Part shown: positions 57,894 through 64,000 of the stretch, one piece after another
Position numbering within the stretch: the stretch's first letter is position 1
Layout: each line of letters starts with the position of its first letter
Assembly (NCBI RefSeq): GCF_000770795.1
Contig: NZ_JRKJ01000009.1
Location: forward strand, 62,001-126,000
From: Lysobacter dokdonensis DS-58
GTDB lineage: Bacteria > Pseudomonadota > Gammaproteobacteria > Xanthomonadales > Xanthomonadaceae
Length of the DNA stretch: 64,000 nucleotides
Reading direction: 5' to 3'
Notes under the pieces: model-generated
Databases searched by the model: none
The model's input: only the letters and a program-made list of their open reading frames with translations
Told to the model about the DNA's origin: nothing
Program-made: the position numbers and the translations under genes

Positions 57894-58979
57894 TTACGCT
57901 TCAGTGCGCAGCCGGCCTTCTTCGACATGCACATGGACCAGTCGGCCCGCGTGCGCCAGCAACGCGTCCGGTGCGTCGGTGCCGGTGACGAAGACCTGGG
58001 CGCCGGTGGCCACAAGATCGTCGACGACGCGCGCCTGGTGGGCGCGATCGAGTTCGGACGCCAGATCGTCGAGCGCGATGACGGGCCATTCGCCCGCCAA
58101 TCCCGCGTGGAGCCGTGCCTGCGAGAGCAGCAACGCGAGTGCGGTGAGCTTGGCCTGGCCGCGCGAGAGAGCGTCGCGTCCCGGAATCCCGGTGAACCCG
58201 ATGCGGAAATCCGCGCGATGCGGGCCGACGCTGGTGAATCCCGTGGCCAGATCGCGCTGACGGGCGAGGAGGAGGGCGTCGGCAAGGCTGAGTTCGTCCC
58301 GGCGCCAGCCGGATTGGAGCGACAGTTGACCGACGCCGAGGGCGGGCGCGAGCGTGGCGGCTTCGGCGGCGAGTTTCGGCTGCCATTGGGCAAGGTAGGT
58401 CTCGCGGCTACGGGTGATGGCCTCGCCGCTTTCGGACAGTTCGTGTTCCCACACATCGAGCTCGGCAGTACGGCCGCCCGCCTTGAGCAGGGCGTTGCGT
58501 TGCTTCAGGGCCCGGGCATAGCGTCGCCACACGCGCAGGAAGTCCGGTTCCACGTGGAACAGACCCCAATCGAGCAGCCGTCGACGGGTTTCTGCACCCC
58601 CCATGACCAGATCGTGGCTGCCGGGCTCGAAGGTCACCACCGCCAAGGCGGCACAAAGCTCGCCAAGGTGGCCGACATCCGCCCCATCCAGGCGGCCCTG
58701 CCAACTTTGGCCGGCGTGGCGAAGCCCGGCCTTGCGAAGACGGCCGCTGGCTTCCTGCCATTCCACGAAGATCTCGAGGGCAGCGGCGCCTTGGCGGATG
58801 AGTCCGTCGCGGACCCGTCCGCGGAAACTCCGCCCGTACGCCATCAGGTGCATGGCTTCGAGGACGGAGGTCTTGCCCGCGCCATTGGGGCCTGTCAGGA
58901 GGTTGAGGGCCTCGCCAGGGGCCAGGGACACGGCCTCGAACCGTCGCAGGCCCGCGATCTCGATCCGCGTGATCCGCAT
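57894..58979 (-). CDS. recF: DNA replication and repair protein RecF
   Basis: SMC-like ABC ATPase that loads RecA at gaps with RecOR. At 361 residues it begins MRITRIEIAGLRRFE, then Walker A GPNGAGKTSVLEAM, the signature motif RGQAKLTALALLLSQ and Walker B VIALDDLASELD. ATG 58979 is preferred over an in-frame TTG at 58982. A perfect parS-like palindrome (58547-58560) lies inside, encoding the FHVE of LFHVEPDF. It follows dnaN by 73 bases across a hairpin and a second parS. Confidence 0.98.
   Translation of the reverse strand: MRITRIEIAGLRRFEAVSLAPGEALNLLTGPNGAGKTSVLEAMHLMAYGRSFRGRVRDGLIRQGAAALEIFVEWQEASGRLRKAGLRHAGQSWQGRLDGADVGHLGELCAALAVVTFEPGSHDLVMGGAETRRRLLDWGLFHVEPDFLRVWRRYARALKQRNALLKAGGRTAELDVWEHELSESGEAITRSRETYLAQWQPKLAAEAATLAPALGVGQLSLQSGWRRDELSLADALLLARQRDLATGFTSVGPHRADFRIGFTGIPGRDALSRGQAKLTALALLLSQARLHAGLAGEWPVIALDDLASELDRAHQARVVDDLVATGAQVFVTGTDAPDALLAHAGRLVHVHVEEGRLRTEA
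58547..58560. other. parS centromere-like site within recF
   Basis: GTTCCACGTGGAAC, a perfect 14-base palindrome equal to the core of the ParB-binding parS (TGTTCCACGTGGAACA in pseudomonads). The flanking bases match one of the two outer positions. It falls in the coding sequence of recF. Confidence 0.7.
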
Positions 58980-58997
58980 CAATTCGCCCCAAAGCAG

Positions 58998-59021
58998 AAC
59001 GCCCGGACCAGGCCGGGCGTT
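58998..59021 (-). terminator. Hairpin after dnaN
   Basis: AACGCCCGG-N6-CCGGGCGTT, a 9-bp stem between dnaN and recF, followed on the minus strand by a T-rich but interrupted stretch. It may attenuate transcription into recF. Confidence 0.55.
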
Positions 59022-59028
59022 CGCTCGC

Positions 59029-59042
59029 GTTCCACGTGGAAC
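59029..59042. other. parS centromere-like site between dnaN and recF
   Basis: Second exact copy of GTTCCACGTGGAAC, 469 bases from the first, only 10 bases after the dnaN stop codon. The two copies near the origin are the usual arrangement of chromosomal parS. Confidence 0.78.
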
Positions 59043-59052
59043 CGGAGTTCGG

Positions 59053-60153
59053 TCACAGGCGGAGCGGCATCACCACGTGGCGGCACTTCTCGCTGCCGGC
59101 TTCGCGGACGAGGGCGGACGAGTTCGCATCGCGCAGCTGCAGGATGACGTGTTCGTCGCGCAAGGCGGAGAGGGCGTCCAGCAGGTAGTTCACGTTGAAG
59201 CCGATCGCCAGGCCGTCGACGCGCGTGTCGGCTTCGATCTCTTCCTGCGCTTCTTCCTGCTCCGGGTTGTGCGCATTGATCTTGAGCTGGCCCGGGGAAA
59301 CCTCGACGCGCACACCGCGGTACTTCTCGTTCGACAGGATCGCCGCGCGCTGCAGTGCGGCACGCAGGACTTCGCGGTCGACCTTGACCTCGCGGTCCGC
59401 GCCGATCGGGATCACGGCTTCGTAATCGGGGAAGCGGCCGTCGATGAGCTTGCTGGTGAAGGTCACATCGTCGCGCTTGACGCGGATGTGGTTGCGGCCG
59501 ACTTCGAGTTCGAGCTCGCGGTCGCCGCCTTCCAGCAGGCGCTGCAGCTCCTGCACGCCCTTGCGCGGCACGATGATCTGGCGCTTGGCCTGCGCACCGG
59601 CATCCAGCGGGGATTCGCACAGCGCCAGTCGGTGGCCGTCGGTGGCCACGCAGCGCAGCACCTTGTCCCGCAGGTCGAACAGCAGGCCGTTGAGGTAATA
59701 CCGCACGTCCTGCTGCGCCATCGCGAACGCGGTGCGCTCGATCAGTTCCTTCAGGCCGGCTTCCGGCACGCGCACGCGCTCGGTGGCTTCGACCTCATCG
59801 ACCGACGGGAAATCGTTGGCCGGCAGGCTCGCCAGCGTGAAGCGGCTGCGCCCAGCCGACACGGTGATCTTGTCGCCCGACTGCGAGACCGTGACCTTGC
59901 TGCCATCGGGCAGGGCACGGACGATCTCGAACAGCTTGCGCGCCGGGATCGTCGTCTCTCCGTCCTGGGCATCGTCGACGGCATGCCGCGCGACCATTTC
60001 CACTTCAAGGTCCGTGCCCGTCAGCGAGAGCTGTCCATCGCGCACCTGCACCAGCAGGTTGGCGAGGACGGGGAGGGTCTGGCGGCGTTCGACGACATTG
60101 ACGACTTGCGCCAACGGCTTCAGGAAGACTTCGCGTTGCAGGCTGAAACGCAT
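59053..60153 (-). CDS. dnaN: DNA polymerase III sliding clamp (beta subunit)
   Basis: Ring-shaped processivity factor, 366 residues as usual. The N-terminus MRFSLQREVFLKPLAQVVNV, the KLFEIVRALPD element, the FTLASLPANDFPSVDE segment of domain 1, and the conserved C-terminal MPLRL are visible. It starts at ATG 60153. The 226-base interval to dnaA upstream is the proposed oriC, so dnaN transcription begins inside or near the origin. Confidence 0.98.
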   Translation of the reverse strand: MRFSLQREVFLKPLAQVVNVVERRQTLPVLANLLVQVRDGQLSLTGTDLEVEMVARHAVDDAQDGETTIPARKLFEIVRALPDGSKVTVSQSGDKITVSAGRSRFTLASLPANDFPSVDEVEATERVRVPEAGLKELIERTAFAMAQQDVRYYLNGLLFDLRDKVLRCVATDGHRLALCESPLDAGAQAKRQIIVPRKGVQELQRLLEGGDRELELEVGRNHIRVKRDDVTFTSKLIDGRFPDYEAVIPIGADREVKVDREVLRAALQRAAILSNEKYRGVRVEVSPGQLKINAHNPEQEEAQEEIEADTRVDGLAIGFNVNYLLDALSALRDEHVILQLRDANSSALVREAGSEKCRHVVMPLRL

Positions 60154-60379
60154 GCGGTCTGGTTCCCCGGGTCCAAGCTCTGGAAGGATGGATAAATCAA
60201 AAGAGTGGTGGTGCTTGGTGTCGCGAAAATCTGGGTGTTGCGGGCCTAACTATTTGAATCTGCGACGTTTATTGACGTGAGCAAAGCGTGTACAAACCCG
60301 CCTGCGCCGCTGGGAGAAGTTGTGGATAACAATTCGGCCCCCCATCCGGGTGCTGCCTTATCCACAGCTTGCCCCGCAC
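60154..60379. other. Proposed oriC (dnaA-dnaN interval)
   Basis: A 226-base noncoding interval visibly richer in A/T than the rest of the window. It has two perfect consensus DnaA boxes of opposite orientation, TGTGGATAA (60321-60329) and TTATCCACA (60358-60366), and a weaker match near 60187. An AT-rich stretch (around 60245-60300, including ACTATTTGAATC and GTTTATTGACG) could be the duplex-unwinding element. The position beside dnaA and dnaN, close to two parS sites, supports an origin. Confidence 0.65.
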
Positions 60380-61708
60380 TCATTCACTGAGTTTGCGGAT
60401 CAGCTTGTCCCAGTCTTCCCGCAACTTGCCGTCGGTTTCCATCAGCGTCCGGATCTGGCGGCACGCGTGCAGCACGGTCGTGTGGTCACGGCCGGCGAAC
60501 GCATCGCCGATCTCGGGCAGGCTGTGTTCGGTGAGCTCCTTGGCCAGCGCCATCGCCACCTGGCGCGGCCGGGCCAGCGAACGCGTCCGCCGTTTCGACA
60601 GCAAATCCTTGACCTGCAAGCCGTAATAGTCTGCCACGGTCTTCTGGATGTTGGGGATGCCGATCGCCTGCTGCTGCGCGCGCAACAGATCGCGCAAGGT
60701 TTCCTGCGCGAACTCCGGCGTGATCGCCCGCCCGGTGAAGTTGGCGCGTGCCGAGAGCGTGTTGAGCGCGCCCTCGAGGTCGCGCACGTTCGACCGCATC
60801 TTCTTGGCGATCAGGAACGCCACGTCCTCCGGCAAGCTTGCGCCGCGCTCGCGCGCCTTCGACAGCACGATCTGCGCGCGCGTCTCGAAATCCGGCGGCT
60901 CGATGGCGACCGAGAGGCCCCACGCCAGGCGCGATTTCAGCCGCGGCTCCAGGCCTTCGACTTCGCGCGGATACCGGTCGCACGTCAGGATGATCTGCTG
61001 CTTGCCGTCGAACAGCGCATTGAAGGTGTGGAAGAACTCCTCCTGCGTGCGGTCCTTGCCGGCGAAGAACTGGATGTCGTCGATCAGCAGCGCATCCACC
61101 TGCTGGAACTGCCGCTTGAAGGCATCCATCGTCTTGTCCTGCAGCGCTTTCATCATCGCGCTGAAGAATTGTTCGCTGCGCAGGTACATCACGCGCACCG
61201 ACGGATTGATCTCGCGCATCGCGTTGCCGGCGGCGAACATCAGGTGCGTCTTGCCCAGCCCCGTGCCGCCGTACAGCAGCAACGGGTTGTGCGCGCGATC
61301 GCCCGGCTTCTGCGCGGCCTGCAGCGCGGCGGCGCGGCCCAGCTGGTTGCTGCGGCCTTCGACGAAATTGTCGAAGGTGTAATGCGTATCGAGGTTGCCC
61401 TGGAACGGTTCGACCGCCGCCATGCGCGCGGGCGCAGCGGCCATGGATGCCGGGGCCGGCGGCGGATCGCGCCGCAGCGCACCGATCTCCAGGCTCACGC
61501 CGGCCTCGTTGCCGGCGTAGTGCGCGACGAGCTCGCGGATGCGGCCGAGATAACGGGACCGCACCTCCTCCATCACGAAGGCGTTGGGCGCGTAGAGCAC
61601 CAGGCCGTCGTCGCGCAAGCGCGCCTGCAAGGGCTTGAGCCAGGTATGGACGTCTTCGGCCGGGTATTCGGCTTCCAGACGCTCGAGACAGCGGGGCCAG
61701 GCTTCCAT
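60380..61708 (-). CDS. dnaA: Chromosomal replication initiator DnaA
   Basis: A 442-residue AAA+ initiator. Domain I starts [16 protein letters not shown], a Pro/Ala linker follows near residues 85-100, and the AAA+ domain shows Walker [14 protein letters not shown], Walker [14 protein letters not shown] and the sensor [18 protein letters not shown]. Domain IV has the DnaA signature [20 protein letters not shown]. It is preceded by its own promoter with a DnaA box and diverges from rpmH, the classical gammaproteobacterial arrangement. Confidence 0.99.
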   Translation of the reverse strand: MEAWPRCLERLEAEYPAEDVHTWLKPLQARLRDDGLVLYAPNAFVMEEVRSRYLGRIRELVAHYAGNEAGVSLEIGALRRDPPPAPASMAAAPARMAAVEPFQGNLDTHYTFDNFVEGRSNQLGRAAALQAAQKPGDRAHNPLLLYGGTGLGKTHLMFAAGNAMREINPSVRVMYLRSEQFFSAMMKALQDKTMDAFKRQFQQVDALLIDDIQFFAGKDRTQEEFFHTFNALFDGKQQIILTCDRYPREVEGLEPRLKSRLAWGLSVAIEPPDFETRAQIVLSKARERGASLPEDVAFLIAKKMRSNVRDLEGALNTLSARANFTGRAITPEFAQETLRDLLRAQQQAIGIPNIQKTVADYYGLQVKDLLSKRRTRSLARPRQVAMALAKELTEHSLPEIGDAFAGRDHTTVLHACRQIRTLMETDGKLREDWDKLIRKLSE

Positions 61709-61768
61709 CGCGCGTTACGGTGTCCGTCGACAAGCCAGCACGCGCACGGGAAACACCCCGGGCGGCGC

Positions 61769-61777
61769 TGTGGATAA
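61769..61777 (-). promoter_or_regulatory. DnaA box in the dnaA leader
   Basis: TGTGGATAA, a perfect consensus box, just downstream of the dnaA -10 on the minus strand. It suits autorepression by DnaA. Confidence 0.75.
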
Positions 61778-61790
61778 GTGGGAGAAAGGC

Positions 61791-61819
61791 AGACTACCAC
61801 CGGCATCGGGATGCGCCAA
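61791..61819 (-). promoter_or_regulatory. Promoter of dnaA
   Basis: On the minus strand TTGGCG (61819-61814), 17 bases, TAGTCT (61796-61791). The predicted start is near 61784, giving a leader of about 75 bases. Confidence 0.6.
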
Positions 61820-61855
61820 CGAAAAAGCCGTCCTGGTCTCCGATTGCGCCTTGAG

Positions 61856-61885
61856 TTGACCGATCCCGCATCGGACCGCTAGACT
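61856..61885 (+). promoter_or_regulatory. Promoter of rpmH-rnpA
   Basis: TTGACC (61856-61861), 18 bases, TAGACT (61880-61885), 42 bases before the rpmH ATG. Good match to sigma70. Confidence 0.7.
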
Positions 61886-61927
61886 TTCCCGTTCTTTTCC
61901 GCCGCAACACGCACGCGAGCTGCATCC

Positions 61928-62068
61928 ATGGCCACCAAGCGCACCTACCAGCCCAGCAACCTGAAGCGCAAGCGCGACCACGGCTTCCGTGCCCGCATGA
62001 AGACCGCCGACGGCCGCAAGGTCCTCGCCCTTCGTCGCGCCAAGGGTCGTCGTCGCCTGACGGTCTGA
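61928..62068 (+). CDS. rpmH: 50S ribosomal protein L34
   Basis: A 46-residue, strongly basic ribosomal protein. [20 protein letters not shown] and the end KGRRRLTV are invariant family features. It starts at ATG 61928 and leads the rpmH-rnpA transcript; 59 bases separate it from rnpA. Confidence 0.99.
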   Translation: MATKRTYQPSNLKRKRDHGFRARMKTADGRKVLALRRAKGRRRLTV

Positions 62069-62127
62069 CCCGCACGGCCTTCCTGGCCGCGCCGATCGAT
62101 CGCGCGACACATCCCACGCCAGTCCCC

Positions 62128-62550
62128 ATGGACGCCGGCCTGCCACGCAGCGCCCGTGTCCGACAGCGGGCCGAGTTCGACCGTGTCTTCGCAGACGGTC
62201 GGCGCAACGCAGATCCCCTCATGAGCCTGCACTGGCTGCGCGGCGACACGCCCGCGCGCCTGGGGTTGGCCGTCTCGCGCAAGGTCGATCCGCGCGCCGT
62301 CGGCCGCAACCGCATCAAGCGCGTGCTGCGCGCCGAGTTCCGCACATTGCGCCTGCAGCTTCCCGCCGGCGATTACGTGTTCGTCCTGCGCGCCGCCGCC
62401 CGCACCAGCGATGGCCCCGCATTGCGCGCCGCGATGCATTCGCTCTTCCGTCGCGCCGGCGCATTGCCGCCGGTTGCGTTGCCCGTCACGGCAGCGGACG
62501 GCACAATGCCCGCCGCTTGTCCGCCGGGCGATCCGCCCCCATCCCCCTGA
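62128..62550 (+). CDS. rnpA: Ribonuclease P protein component
   Basis: Protein subunit of RNase P, needed for 5' maturation of tRNA. At 140 residues it has [28 protein letters not shown], the signature with the RNR motif contacting P RNA. The last 40 residues are a Pro/Ala-rich extension not part of the core fold. It directly precedes yidC, and no yidD is found between them. Confidence 0.96.
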   Translation: MDAGLPRSARVRQRAEFDRVFADGRRNADPLMSLHWLRGDTPARLGLAVSRKVDPRAVGRNRIKRVLRAEFRTLRLQLPAGDYVFVLRAAARTSDGPALRAAMHSLFRRAGALPPVALPVTAADGTMPAACPPGDPPPSP

Positions 62551-62602
62551 CTTCCCGCGCCGCGGCCATCGCCGCCTGCGCACTGCCGCCCGAGCCCTTC
62601 GA

Positions 62603-64000
62603 ATGAACCAGACCCGCGTCTTCCTCCTGTTCGCCTGGATCGCAGCGGCGACACTGCTCTTCATGCAGTGGAACAAGGAGCAGACCGCAGCGCTCCAGCA
62701 GCAACAGGCCGCCGTGCCGACGCAGGCAGCCGCTTCGAACGGCGCCGTGCCCGGCGCGGTTCCCACCGCACCGTCCGGCACCGTTGCAGGCGTCCCCGCG
62801 GCGCCCGCGCAGGCCGGCGTGCCGCAGGTGAGCAACGCCACCGCGCAGAACAGCGCAGCGGTCACCGTCACGACCGACACGCTCCGCGTGGTGCTCGACG
62901 GCGGCAACGTGCGCCACGCCGAGCTCCTGAAATTCCCGAACGAAGCCAAGTCCACCGACGGCGTCAACGTCACGCTCTTCGACGCCGACCCCGCGCGCTT
63001 CTACGAAGCGCAGAGCGGTTGGGTGAGCAGCACGGGCGCCGCACCGAGCCACCTCGCCCAATTCGTGCCGGAAGGCAACGCGCGCAACGTGACGCTCGCC
63101 GACAAACAGGACGCGATCGCCGTTCCCTTCACGTGGACCGGGGACAACGGCGTGACGATCCGTCGCACGTACACGTTCCCGCGCGGCGGTTACGCGATCG
63201 CCGTGCGCGATGAAGTCGTCAACCACGGCAACGCGAACTGGCAGGGCTACGTATATCGCCAGCTCGTGCGCAACCCGCCGCCGCAGAAGACCGGTTACAC
63301 CAATCCGGAAGCCTTCGCCTTCCACGGCGCCACCTGGTACACGCCGGGCGACAAGTACGAGCGCCGCAAGTACGACGACTTCGTCGACGACGGCACGCTC
63401 GACAAGGACGCCACCGGCGGTTGGATCGCATTGCTGCAGCACTACTTCTTCAGCGCGTGGATCCCGGGCGACCAGGACAAGTCGAAGTTCACGCTCAGCA
63501 CCACGCAGGACAACGGCGTGACGCATTACGTCGTGCGCGCGCTCGGCCCCGGCGTCAACGTCGCGCCCGGCCAGAAAGCCGAAACCAACGCGCGCCTGTG
63601 GGTCGGCCCGAAGCTGGTGAGCGCCATCGAAGCGCAGAACGTGCCGGGCCTCACCCGCGCGGTCGACTTCTCGCGCTTCTCGATCATGGCCACGCTCGCC
63701 GGCTGGCTGTTCTTCGTGCTCTCGGCGATCCACTCGGTCGTCGGCAACTGGGGCTGGTCGATCATCGGCCTGGTGATCCTGGTGCGCGCGTTGTTGTTTC
63801 CCATCGCAGCCAAGCAGTTCGATTCGATGGCGAAGATGCGCAAATTGCAGCCGCGCATGCAGCAGCTGAAGGAACGTTACGGCGACGACCGCCAGAAGCT
63901 GCAGATGGCGACGATGGAGTTGTACAAGAAGGAAAAGGTGAACCCGGCGACGGGCTGCCTGCCGCTGCTGATCCAGATGCCGATCTTCCTCGCGCTCTAC
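62603..64000 (+). CDS. yidC: Membrane protein insertase YidC, N-terminal 466 residues (cut by window edge)
   Basis: Inner-membrane insertase (Oxa1 family). An N-terminal signal-anchor helix (about residues 5-20) is followed by an Ala/Pro/Gln-rich linker, the large periplasmic beta-sandwich P1 domain (about residues 70-350, including YTFPRGGYAIAVRDEV and WIALLQHYFFSAWIP), then helix TM2 and the family core RKLQPRMQQLKERYGDDRQKLQ. The open frame runs to the window's right edge; about 100 residues including the last three membrane helices lie outside. Confidence 0.97.
   Translation, partial: MNQTRVFLLFAWIAAATLLFMQWNKEQTAALQQQQAAVPTQAAASNGAVPGAVPTAPSGTVAGVPAAPAQAGVPQVSNATAQNSAAVTVTTDTLRVVLDGGNVRHAELLKFPNEAKSTDGVNVTLFDADPARFYEAQSGWVSSTGAAPSHLAQFVPEGNARNVTLADKQDAIAVPFTWTGDNGVTIRRTYTFPRGGYAIAVRDEVVNHGNANWQGYVYRQLVRNPPPQKTGYTNPEAFAFHGATWYTPGDKYERRKYDDFVDDGTLDKDATGGWIALLQHYFFSAWIPGDQDKSKFTLSTTQDNGVTHYVVRALGPGVNVAPGQKAETNARLWVGPKLVSAIEAQNVPGLTRAVDFSRFSIMATLAGWLFFVLSAIHSVVGNWGWSIIGLVILVRALLFPIAAKQFDSMAKMRKLQPRMQQLKERYGDDRQKLQMATMELYKKEKVNPATGCLPLLIQMPIFLALY

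Overview
The window is high-GC DNA (many G/C third positions, long antisense open frames) from a gammaproteobacterium of the Xanthomonadaceae, most likely Lysobacter or a close relative. The clues are a xanthomonad-type tonB-exbB-exbD-exbD cluster, a TIGR02999-type ECF sigma factor beside a Ser/Thr kinase, an M4 protease with PPC and P domains, and the replication-origin block gyrB-recF-dnaN-dnaA/rpmH-rnpA-yidC. Nearly everything is chromosomal core. I see no prophage, IS element, CRISPR array, tRNA or rRNA.

Layout. 1-7.3 kb: acs (cut by the left edge), an EF-hand exported protein, an acyl desaturase, mutM, then an ECF sigma factor followed by a transmembrane TPR-kinase. 7.3-20.7 kb: tdk, rep with an acetyltransferase, a class-B-like acid phosphatase lipoprotein, a possible small RNA with tandem terminators, plsB, ttcA, rdgC, a YgjP-type metallopeptidase, lipoproteins, an alpha/beta hydrolase and hemH. 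20.8-33.7 kb: SYLF protein, tatABC, membrane protein, amidotransferase, glyQS and tamAB. 33.8-40.7 kb (minus strand): secreted M4 protease, sialidase-fold lipoprotein, mnmG and a Gly/Tyr/Pro-rich lipoprotein. Between mnmG and that lipoprotein lies a sigma-54-like promoter 100-odd bases upstream of a strong terminator, with no gene between, which looks like an undescribed sRNA gene. 40.8-50.5 kb: a translationally coupled cluster (dehydratase, SnoaL-like, ArnT-like transferase), fbp with a 2OG oxygenase, a sensorless histidine kinase with a receiver-only regulator, radical SAM, cardiolipin synthase and pdxJ. 50.5-55.2 kb: TonB energising system, TPR protein and an M48 protease. 55.3-64 kb: the origin region, with two palindromes matching the ParB-binding parS consensus and a DnaA-box-bearing dnaA-dnaN interval as the oriC candidate; yidC runs off the right edge.

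Many neighbours overlap by 1-4 bases (ATGA, GTGA, TGATG), so translational coupling is widespread. Several genes have a -10-like hexamer only 6-10 bases from the start codon, which suggests leaderless mRNAs. Functionally the window joins replication and segregation, envelope biogenesis (PlsB, Cls, TamAB, Tat, YidC, TonB) and central metabolism.
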